A stretch of DNA of 43,425 nucleotides, from the IMG/VR virus record IMGVR_UViG_3300043436_001565, positions 1 to 43,425 of that record. The stretch is one strand, 5' to 3'. Below, piece by piece: positions 1-8,200 of this stretch; positions within the stretch are counted from its first letter, which is position 1; the number at the start of each line of letters is the position of its first letter. Origin of the DNA: a virus. Both the position numbers and the translations under genes were made by a program. The notes beneath the pieces were generated by a model that was not told the origin of the DNA, did no database searches, and worked only from the letters and a program-made list of their open reading frames with translations.

Positions 1-335
1 TCAACGCTTACTGGGATCTACTACAAGGACTACGCCAGTTCACCAACGGCGCAACCCTTGAAGGTGGACAGCGTGCATTCTCATTCGACGCGGTTGGCAA
101 GCCAATCAAGTTCGTATCAGACTACGCAGCTCCTGCTAACACCCTGTACGCTCTAAGCTCCAAGGAACTTGTGGTTAACCGCAAGCGCGACTGGGCTTGG
201 ATGGACCGCGATGGTTCTATGTGGTCACGTGTTGCTGACACTGACGCATACGAAGCTCGTATCTTCCAGTACTCACAACTAGGTACATACCGTCGTAACG
301 CTCACGCAGTAATGACGAACATTACCGAGAAGTAA
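1..335 (+). CDS. Major capsid protein, C-terminal part (gene continues from the right end)
   Basis: This is the 3' part of the capsid gene that starts at 42456. Codons read in phase from base 3 (N-A-Y-W-D) to the TAA at 333-335, and the first 69 bases duplicate the right end of the window. Joining across the circle gives 1236 nt, or 411 aa. The segment ends R-R-N-A-H-A-V-M-T-N-I-T-E-K. The fold is inferred to be HK97-type from the position after a scaffold gene and the size; no residue proves it. It is followed at once by a strong terminator. Confidence 0.85.
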   Translation, partial: NAYWDLLQGLRQFTNGATLEGGQRAFSFDAVGKPIKFVSDYAAPANTLYALSSKELVVNRKRDWAWMDRDGSMWSRVADTDAYEARIFQYSQLGTYRRNAHAVMTNITEK

Positions 336-349
336 ACAGTAAATAGTTG

Positions 350-390
350 CCCGTGGGGATAGACCCGTCTCATCTATCCCCACGGGTTTT
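350..390 (+). terminator. Rho-independent terminator after the capsid gene
   Basis: A perfect 13-bp stem (arms 350-362 and 374-386, cccgtggggatag and its complement) with an 11-nt loop is followed by TTTT at 387-390. It lies 14 nt after the capsid stop codon and before the ribosome site of the next gene at 420. It probably reduces read-through from the very highly expressed capsid gene into the connector genes. Confidence 0.9.
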
Positions 391-419
391 ACTTTATACT
401 TGAGACTGGAGGCTAAATT

Positions 420-842
420 ATGAGCTATGTAGAATTTGACAAGATTGACGGACTTTACTCTACGGATCACCGCAGAGTTGCTGAGATCATCTCTGACCTA
501 TTCCCCACGGTAAGGCTTATTAGGGTTGACTCGCTTCACCCTACTTACAACCCAGAAATGCCATTTGCGCTCATTGACGAGCCACACTTGCTGCCCCCTT
601 ACGTGATCCGCTACATGAGGGAGTCTGAGGTGGATGCCCGCCTGGTTGCTTGGCTAGTGGATAACAACATGCACGACAAGGATTCTAAGGTCAATAAACT
701 TAAAGTATTAGAAATGGCAGAAGCCGCCATGAAGGCCAAGCGTGAGCTAGAATGGATGGGGGAAAAGAAAGACATGATGAAGTCTGTAATGAGTTCCCGT
801 AAGAACGAATACCGCCACGATGGAAAGGTGCTTAGGAAGTAA
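420..842 (+). CDS. Small virion or head-assembly protein, unknown function
   Basis: This 140-aa protein sits between the capsid gene and the head-tail connector, a slot used in podoviruses for head completion or decoration proteins. The start has a good ribosome site (GGAGG, eight bases upstream). The N-terminal half is mixed and proline-containing (L-L-P-P-Y-V-I-R-Y). The C-terminal half from about residue 85 is a long charged helix rich in K, E and M. There is no membrane segment or cysteine pattern. The stop overlaps the next start by one base (TAATG), showing translational coupling with the connector gene. I do not recognise the family. Confidence 0.75.
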   Translation: MSYVEFDKIDGLYSTDHRRVAEIISDLFPTVRLIRVDSLHPTYNPEMPFALIDEPHLLPPYVIRYMRESEVDARLVAWLVDNNMHDKDSKVNKLKVLEMAEAAMKAKRELEWMGEKKDMMKSVMSSRKNEYRHDGKVLRK

Positions 843-1504
843 TGCCAGCAGAGCTATTTACCAAGCACGTTAGTGATGTAATCACTCGCGTCAAGACTCA
901 ATTTGGAGACACTTCTGGAGCGCAGATCAACGATGAGGCTATTATTCGTTGGATCAACGACGGTCAGCAGGAGATCGTAAACAACAACGCCATCTTGAAA
1001 GAAACCAAGATCGGCAACATTGTCGCTAACCAGGCTGAATATAGCTTCCCAACTGACAAAGTTCAGTACATCGAAGCTTTGTACGTTGAAGGTCGCCCAA
1101 TTAAGAACCTCTCCCCACAGGGTGCTAGAGACTTTATCTTGGCTACTGACCCAACCCTCAATGCCCGTGCTGACTACCCTCAGCTTTGGTATGAGCGTGG
1201 CGGAATTATCACACTTTACCCAGTGCCACAGAAGAGCTTCCCTAACGGGCTAAAAATGGAATACGTAGAGATGCCAGCACCAGTGACTGGCTTCAATGAT
1301 TCACTAAGCGTTCCAGACAGATACTTGAACGAGCTAGTAAACTACTGCATGGTTCAAGCCCTAGAATACGACGAAAACTACACAGCGGCACAATACAAGC
1401 TGGGCCAGTTCAGAGACGGATTAGACAGGCTTCACTACAAGGAGAACATCTCCCAGTCTGACTTGTACCCCGTTGTCTCACCTGACCCAGCTGATTATGT
1501 CTAA
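842..1504 (+). CDS. Head-tail connector/adaptor protein
   Basis: This 220-aa protein is likely the adaptor ring below the portal, comparable to P22 gp4 or T7 gp11. The evidence is the size, an N-terminal helix-rich region (D-E-A-I-I-R-W-I-N-D-G-Q-Q-E-I-V), a beta-rich middle (Y-S-F-P-T-D, then L-Y-P-V-P), a C-terminal helix pair (R-Y-L-N-E-L-V-N-Y-C) and its position right before the tail-tube-like gene. The I-x-x-W-I-N-x-G-Q-x-E-I pattern is common in podoviral adaptors. It is coupled to its neighbours by overlap at both ends. The assignment is by architecture and pattern, not by a database match. Confidence 0.7.
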   Translation: MPAELFTKHVSDVITRVKTQFGDTSGAQINDEAIIRWINDGQQEIVNNNAILKETKIGNIVANQAEYSFPTDKVQYIEALYVEGRPIKNLSPQGARDFILATDPTLNARADYPQLWYERGGIITLYPVPQKSFPNGLKMEYVEMPAPVTGFNDSLSVPDRYLNELVNYCMVQALEYDENYTAAQYKLGQFRDGLDRLHYKENISQSDLYPVVSPDPADYV

Positions 1505-3140
1505 CCTAGTACGCGAGCGTTCAGCGCAGATCAAAGATTTCTCAGGTGGTCTAAACAACTACTGGGACCCGTCATCTATTGCCCAGAACGAAGTACCGTT
1601 CCTGCAGAACCTAGAGTTCTCGCCTACTGGTGCGCTTGCGTCAAGACCCCCGATTGCGGAGTTAGACGTAACCTTTCCTGAAGCTAACGTCTTTTTCAAC
1701 TTACTTGGCTACTACATAGAAGAAGACGGCGATCGCTTCGGTGTATTTACCTCGCCAACTAAAACTTACGTTTACAACATAGCCACTGAAGTTTGGACAC
1801 AGATCTGGACGCATCCTGCTGCTGACTTTGTTCAGTATCAGGGCTACCTAATCATGTGTCGCATAAACGGCGCGGGTGCTTATTGGGGTCCTAACGGCGC
1901 TCCAGGCTATGACTCCTCGACTGGCCTATGGACTATAGCTGGCTCAAACACTTCAACAATTGCAACCATGCCTGCTGGCCGTGGTATCGAGCTTCACCAA
2001 GAGCGTCTATTCTTGTTCGGCCCGCTAAACACCGCAACCCAGTCCGTAATGTACTGGTCTAACATCGCTGGTGAAGTTGAGTCATTCCCAGGTCAGGACT
2101 GGCGCTGGTGGGATGCTAACAATGGCTTTACCTCTGTAAACAGTGGAGACGGTCAATGGATCACTGGCCTAGTCTCTGGTTACAACGAAGTTACTGTGTT
2201 TAGAAACGCATCTACTTACCGCTTTACTTTCTCTGGTCTGCCTGAAGGCGGAACCATGGCAAAGATCCAAGAAGGTATCGGCGCTGAGAACCAAAACTGT
2301 ATCGCTTACTATGAGAATGGGCTTATCGTTCTTAGCGGAGATCAGCTTTACGCTTACTACAACGGAAACTTTACATCGCTAAATGACCAGAAGGTTCGCT
2401 TTGAAGAGCAACCATTTGCTGCAAACCTAAAGATCAGATACGCCGTATCTGTAATCGGATCTCGCGCTGTAGTTCACTTTGGCGGCACGCTATACGTATT
2501 CCAGATCAAAACAAACACTTGGTCTATCTGGCTATCCGACACTGAGTTTGCTAAGTGTATTGAAGTTCCAACACCTCCAAACAACATCGGTGAAACTAAA
2601 TCCGCGCTCGCTGTGTCTGGTAGCTCAAGCGCTGCTAAATGGAAGCTTTACTCAATCGTGGATCACAGCCACACCTCCACTGGATCTGAAGACATCAAGT
2701 GCATTCTGCGTACAAGAATCTTTGACTTTGAAACACCTAACGAATGGAAAAGACTGTACTGGTGGGCTGCCGATGTCATGGCTGCTGGCGCAATTACTGC
2801 AAAGGTTATCCCAGCCTCAGTGTTCTACACGGATGCTACTTGGGAGGATGTCAGCCTAGACTTTGAGGGTGATCAAAGGTTTGTTGCTTGGGATGACCCA
2901 GACGCTACTTGGGATAACCCTACAGACACCGAATTCCAGGGTATTACTACCGAAATTAACAACGGCTTCACCTACAGGCAGCGCAACAGCCTGAAACTAG
3001 ACAACGGAGTGCGTTTCCGTAGGGTATACTTTGAATTGTATCTTGAGTGCGATGGCAGGATAGATACATCTCCAGCGCAGATCTTTAGCATCACTCCGAT
3101 GATCGGAATGAAGGCTAAGACGTCAGATAGGATTACCTAA
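1497..3140 (+). CDS. Tail tube/nozzle protein (T7 gp12-like)
   Basis: This 547-aa, largely beta-structured protein is rich in aromatic residues and asparagine. It begins R-S-A-Q-I-K-D-F-S-G-G-L-N-N, the G-G-L-N signature often seen at the start of podoviral tail tubular B or nozzle proteins. Repeating W/Y-rich strands suggest a beta-propeller body, known for T7 gp12. I choose the ATG at 1497, which overlaps the connector stop by eight bases. A TTG 24 bases upstream is possible, but neither has a clear ribosome site, so coupling is likely. It acts in the virion as the DNA exit channel beneath the connector. Confidence 0.7.
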   Translation: MSNLVRERSAQIKDFSGGLNNYWDPSSIAQNEVPFLQNLEFSPTGALASRPPIAELDVTFPEANVFFNLLGYYIEEDGDRFGVFTSPTKTYVYNIATEVWTQIWTHPAADFVQYQGYLIMCRINGAGAYWGPNGAPGYDSSTGLWTIAGSNTSTIATMPAGRGIELHQERLFLFGPLNTATQSVMYWSNIAGEVESFPGQDWRWWDANNGFTSVNSGDGQWITGLVSGYNEVTVFRNASTYRFTFSGLPEGGTMAKIQEGIGAENQNCIAYYENGLIVLSGDQLYAYYNGNFTSLNDQKVRFEEQPFAANLKIRYAVSVIGSRAVVHFGGTLYVFQIKTNTWSIWLSDTEFAKCIEVPTPPNNIGETKSALAVSGSSSAAKWKLYSIVDHSHTSTGSEDIKCILRTRIFDFETPNEWKRLYWWAADVMAAGAITAKVIPASVFYTDATWEDVSLDFEGDQRFVAWDDPDATWDNPTDTEFQGITTEINNGFTYRQRNSLKLDNGVRFRRVYFELYLECDGRIDTSPAQIFSITPMIGMKAKTSDRIT

Positions 3141-3367
3141 TGGCTAAGGCAATGAAGGACCCAGCTAAGCCTGGCTTCAACCCTTATGCTGCTGGAGCTA
3201 AGGTTTACGGATCAGGTAGGTTCAACCCTACAATGGGCCCAGTTGACAAAACTGGATACTCAGAACGAGACAGGAAGCGCAAGGTTCGCCTTAACGCTCT
3301 CCAAGCTCGGATGAAGGCTGGGCAAAAGAAGAAGTTTGCAAGTCCTAGTTATGCGAGGTTTGAGTAA
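3140..3367 (+). CDS. Small basic virion-associated protein, unknown
   Basis: This 75-aa protein is strongly basic, with K/R-rich segments (R-D-R-K-R-K-V-R-L and G-Q-K-K-K-F) and glycines and prolines near the N-terminus. It overlaps the genes on both sides by one base (TAATG). Its place between the nozzle and ejection-protein genes suggests a minor tail or nucleic-acid-binding structural component, but no known family is evident. Two other small lysine-rich proteins lie in the leftward block at 11848-12265. Confidence 0.6.
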   Translation: MAKAMKDPAKPGFNPYAAGAKVYGSGRFNPTMGPVDKTGYSERDRKRKVRLNALQARMKAGQKKKFASPSYARFE

Positions 3368-4029
3368 TGGCAACGACACTATCCCAAGCGGGTTCGCTTC
3401 AGAACGTCTTGAATAGCCCACAGTATGCACAGGAACTACAGGACTACTACCTATCTACTTACGCACCAGGTCTAACTCAGGCTACTTTTGGTATTAATGC
3501 TGCTAGAAACGCGTTCCAGGCTAACGAGGGTGCTCGCACTCAGCAACGGGGCGAAGCTGTCAGAAGAATTGCTGGAGATTATGCATCTCGCGGAATGCGC
3601 ACCCCTGGCGCGATCAACAAAGATCGCTCAAGAGTTCAGAATGAATTTGCTGGCCAGAGCCGTGAAGAGCAAGCTCGTATCGCGGATCTAGAAAACCAAA
3701 GAGATGTGCAATTTGGCACAGGCGCTCAAAGCGGCGAAACCTTTATGAACAACCCAACTTTGTTTGGATCAATCGGTGCTGGCGCTCGTCGCTCTGCATT
3801 GGCTGGCCTGCAAAGCCTTCCAGAGTATTACAACCTACTAGGCATGGGAGCAAGTACTGCACCAATGAACGAGGCTCCTATGCAAGCCGAGGCTCCACAG
3901 CCAGTTACGATTGCTTCGCTACTTCCGCAAGCTCAGGCTCCTGCTGCAGCTCCTAGGCCAACTCCATCGCCAAAGAAAACGGCTGTTGCTAAGGCCCCAG
4001 TTGGACCAAGATCTAGAAGGGCAATCTAA
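3367..4029 (+). CDS. Probable internal virion (ejection) protein
   Basis: This 220-aa protein has an alanine-, glutamine- and arginine-rich helical body (for example G-A-R-T-Q-Q-R-G-E-A-V-R-R-I-A). The C-terminal tail of about 50 residues is low in complexity and rich in P, A and Q, ending in a basic R-S-R-R patch. The size, composition and gene order (connector, nozzle, then small, medium and giant Ala/Gln-rich proteins) match the ejection-protein cassettes of podoviruses such as T7 gp14-gp15-gp16 or P22 gp7-gp20-gp16. The role is inferred from context. It is coupled by TAATG overlap to the next gene. Confidence 0.55.
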   Translation: MATTLSQAGSLQNVLNSPQYAQELQDYYLSTYAPGLTQATFGINAARNAFQANEGARTQQRGEAVRRIAGDYASRGMRTPGAINKDRSRVQNEFAGQSREEQARIADLENQRDVQFGTGAQSGETFMNNPTLFGSIGAGARRSALAGLQSLPEYYNLLGMGASTAPMNEAPMQAEAPQPVTIASLLPQAQAPAAAPRPTPSPKKTAVAKAPVGPRSRRAI

Positions 4030-5234
4030 TGGCTGAAAATTTATTCGGAGACCAGTTTAAGAGCAACCCTATAGCTGACTTCTTCAGCGGAGTGGGGAGG
4101 TTTGGAAAAAAATTCGCGGAGGTTAGTCAACAAACGCAAGGTACACAAGTAAACCCTTACGGTACAAGATCTGCCGCAACGGGGGCAGGTGTAGCAGCAA
4201 AGCCTACATACACTGGCCCAAGAAGCGCTGACGCTGCTGAAAGATGGACTAGCGGAACACCCTCAACAACTACGGTTCCATCTCGGAGTGTACCAGCTGC
4301 TGGAAGTACTGGCATGGGTGGGGCACCTGCAGTAAACCCCATTGAAGCTTTATTTGCACCAATGTTTGAGTCGCTTGCTCAGCGTGAGCGAACTGCAAAC
4401 CAGAGATACGAAGCCAACGCACAACAGGTTACAAACATTTACGGTCAGATCACTGGAGCCAGAGCAGCCGATATTGCTACGACGGGTGAAGCATTCAGGC
4501 GTCTATCCGACGCAGCCAGCGCTCGTAGTTCTGCCGTAAATACTTCCATCGATGAAGCTGAAGCTGCAAGGCTTCGCAACAACCAAGCAGCACTAGAAAG
4601 CATGGGCCTAGGAGCTCTATCTACCGCACAGGGCGACATCGCCTCACAAGGTGCTGCAATGGCTAAAAACACTAACCAGTTGAACGCTGAAAACTGGCAG
4701 GGCTTGCTAACCGCTATGGGTGCAAACGCACAAGACATTGCAAGGGCAGATGTCACAGGATTCAACTACAGAATGGGTGAAGATCTAGGTAGGCTACGTG
4801 GATCTCGCGAGGAGTTCCTACAGGGACTTGAGCAGGAAAGGACTGGTCTAGTTGGACAACAAGCTCAGGCAACTTTTGACTTCCAAAGGGCTCAGCAAAA
4901 CGCTGCTGCTGCTGCAAACGCGGCAGCGCAAAGAGCAGCTCAGGACAGCGCCGACGCAGCAAGCAAGCAATTTGCAGAAGCCCTAAAGGCTTCTGGTCCT
5001 ATGCTGTACACAGTTAGCCAACTAACTCAAGCAGGCGCATTGAACGCTGCACAGGGCGCTAACGTAATGAACATCATTACCGAATGGACTCAGAACGTTC
5101 CATCTCAGGGCAACCAGGGTTGGAAGGCAAGCACTGCCGCCAACTCTATTCTTACCGCTGCAGGAGCAAACATCAGCCCAGCCGAAAGACAAGCAATTAT
5201 TGCCGTAACAGGCCAAATGTTCCCTCAGGGGTAA
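4029..5234 (+). CDS. Probable internal virion (ejection) protein, coiled-coil
   Basis: This 401-aa protein has a disordered N-terminal region of about 95 residues rich in G, T, P and S. A long helical region follows, full of A, Q and E (about residues 100-320), with a near-continuous alanine/glutamine coiled coil around 280-310. Such proteins are ejected from the capsid in podoviruses and help form a channel across the cell envelope. There is no catalytic motif and no membrane span. The gene follows the 220-aa helical protein with a one-base overlap and precedes the 1836-aa protein after a 28-bp gap. Confidence 0.55.
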   Translation: MAENLFGDQFKSNPIADFFSGVGRFGKKFAEVSQQTQGTQVNPYGTRSAATGAGVAAKPTYTGPRSADAAERWTSGTPSTTTVPSRSVPAAGSTGMGGAPAVNPIEALFAPMFESLAQRERTANQRYEANAQQVTNIYGQITGARAADIATTGEAFRRLSDAASARSSAVNTSIDEAEAARLRNNQAALESMGLGALSTAQGDIASQGAAMAKNTNQLNAENWQGLLTAMGANAQDIARADVTGFNYRMGEDLGRLRGSREEFLQGLEQERTGLVGQQAQATFDFQRAQQNAAAAANAAAQRAAQDSADAASKQFAEALKASGPMLYTVSQLTQAGALNAAQGANVMNIITEWTQNVPSQGNQGWKASTAANSILTAAGANISPAERQAIIAVTGQMFPQG

Positions 5235-5262
5235 TTACCCTAAAACCTAGTAGGATTTAGCT

Positions 5263-8200
5263 ATGGCTCTTGACCCCAATGCAATTGCAGCGCTTGTTAG
5301 CGGTGCATCTAGTGGCGCAAAAACCACAACTGCAACGGGTAGCTCAACTGGTATTGACTGGGGAGCCGCTAATAAAAACCAACCAGGCGCTTGGAGCCTT
5401 GGTCAGTCAATCATCGACATCCTTTCAACTGGTGGATACGCCACCGCAGGTCTTACAAATAAGCTTGGCCAAAACGTTGCAGCTGTTCAGCGTGGTGAGC
5501 TGGGTGGTCTACTTGACCTACTTAACCCAGTCTCTAACATTGGCGCTGCAGGACAAGGTATTGCAGAACGCAGGACTTACAGCCAAAACTTGCGTGAGCT
5601 TGGCGTAGAAGATAAGACAGCAACCTGGTTAGGTCTTGCACTTGACATCGGTTTAGATCCAACCACTTACATTACTGGTGGTGTTGTTGCTGGTGTTAAG
5701 GGTACGGCTGCTGGAGCAAGGCTTGCATCTGCCGCAAACAAGGCAAACTCAAAGCTTGTAAAGTCTGCGACCGACGCCGCAATTAACAACCTGCCAGCTG
5801 CTAAGCCATTTGTTCCTGTAGATGCTCCACTTACTCAGGGACAAAAACTTGGAAACTATTTAACTGGTGTGCTGCGTGGTTATGAATTCAATAAAGCTAC
5901 TTATGCTGCTGAGCGAGCCAACACCAAGCTTGCTAAGGTAATACAAAAAGATGCTGCAAAATCTGGTGATAAAGCAATCTCAAAAGAAATTCTCGGTCCT
6001 CTAGAGGCTTACAAGAAGTCAACTAATGTCAGCATTGCAGACGATGTAGCGGTGCTAAGGCGCGATGAGTTTATGCGTGCCGTGGCGCAAAGCAAAGTCC
6101 TGCAAGAGAAATTTGGTCCTCGTATCGCTAAGGCGCAGGCAAAGGCCGCAAAAGAAGCTGACTACAGATTCTTCGATGCTAAGACCGTTGCAAAAGATAA
6201 TGAAAAGCGCTTGGCTGAAGCTGCGAAGGCAAATCAGATGCAAAAAGCTACTGAGCTAGACACTCCGCCAGCCGCCCTTGCGGATGAGGCTACGGCTGCA
6301 CAGCGACCAGAAATTCTTGAGCAGGTTGAGGGCGAGCTTGTTGCGGAAAACGCAGCTGAGATAAACAAGCTAAGAGGTCAGGTTAGTAGGGCTAACAAAG
6401 CTTACAAAGCAAACCTAAAAGCTGAAACCCAGCAGTTCACGGATGTCTCTAAGAGAGTCATGGACTTTATTGCACGTAGTACTGATCCAGCAACTGGCAA
6501 GCGTTGGTCTGAGGTATTGAAAGACTCGCCTAATAAGCTAGAGGCTGTAGCTGATCTACTCGCTACTGGCAAGATGAAGTTAAGTGCAAATGCAACAGCG
6601 AACTTCGCTAGAGCGCTGGGCGTTTCATCCGATCCGCAACAGTCAATCGTTGATCTCACCGTGAAGACAATACTTAGAACTGAGCCACTAGCAAAGCTAA
6701 GGGGTGAAGAGTACGCCTTGCAACAGATGAGTCAGCAACTAGCTCGCATGATTGAGAGCGCTGGCATCAATGCAAATACTGCAAATGGTGCTGCTACGGC
6801 TGGAATGGTAGACGCCGCACAGGTTGGTGCGAAGGTTGAAGACAAGTTAGATCTTGAACAAGAAGTAGCAAACAGGGTAAACGACAGTATAAACAAAGAG
6901 TTTTTTGACACCGCCTCGGATGCAGCGAAGACACCAGAAGAAATCGCAGAAGGTGTAAACTCTCTAAAGGTTTTACCAACTGAGCAATTCGCAGAAGATT
7001 TTTCATTTTTACAGAATCCTAGATTTAGCAGTAGAACAAAAAACCTCCTAGTTTTATTTCAGAATTTCATGGAAGCTGGGCCGTACAAAACAATTGCGGC
7101 ACGAGCTAAAGACGAGAAAAAAGAAATTCAAGATGTGCTCAAAGAGCTTGCAGAGGAAGCTAAAAAGGGCAACATAAATAAAGCTATGGATGTCAGGGAA
7201 AACGCTGTTCGTGTTGACATGCTAAACGCGGAAGCTCGCATCCCAGCCTACAACAAGCTTGTAAAAGAGATCAGATTTAACGAAGGTAAAAAGGGCAGAA
7301 CCGCCGTAGATCTACTCGAAGAAGAAAGCCGCATCCTTCGGCCGTTTGAAAACTACTGGCGTTTATTTAATGTCCCAGTAGTGACCCCTGAAAACCTTCT
7401 TATGCAACTAAAACGTGACGGGCAAAAAAACGTAGGCGATAAGCTTAGCCCTAACTTTAAGCCAATGAGCATGGATTACACTATGGCTGACTTGGGTGTG
7501 ATGGCTCTTAGAAAAGGCTTTGGCGAAACAATGGCAGCATTGCGCTACCCTGGCAAGTCTTACCAAAACGTAATGCCCACTAACTTTGAGTACGCGTTAC
7601 TCACTGCGGTTCGCTATAAAGAATTAGGTGCCGACCTATCTAAGGGCTCGGAAGCTTGGCTAGAGATCAGAAAAGCATTTGATCAAAACTACACCTTACC
7701 TAGAAACGAAGAGGGTGTAATAGCTATACCGAAGAAAGCCCCAGTAGATAGTTTCTTCAAGCCAGCAAGACACCTTAGCCCCACTCCAACTAAAGGCGGT
7801 ATGAAGCTAAAGAAGATTCCAAACCTAGAGCAAAAAACCGAAGCGATGCTCCAGTTTATGGTTGACAACTTGGATGAAGTTATTGATGTTTCATCTACAC
7901 GGGCAGCAGCTAGATACGCAAACGCTACTCAGGAAACACTAGAGGCAACCACTGAGGTTATTGCTGGCATGGTTCGCTTTGTTGCCGCAAAAAACTCTTT
8001 CCTAAAAGGCCTGCCAATATTTGCTGATGTTCCGCAGTCCAGCGTTCTCGCTGGAGTAACAGATCCTGTAACTCTTGCAAAACTTGACGGATTAGACACG
8101 GTGAAAGAAACCTTAAAGACCTTGGTTCTTGCTACCGCAAAAACCGCAAAGGTCTTTACCGATCCTCAATTAGCAAAAGAAGTCTCTGACATGATGCTAA

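Noticed and set aside
1-69. Direct terminal repeats as natural genome ends
   Set aside because: The repeat falls inside the capsid coding sequence and keeps its frame, so it is the overlap of a circular assembly.
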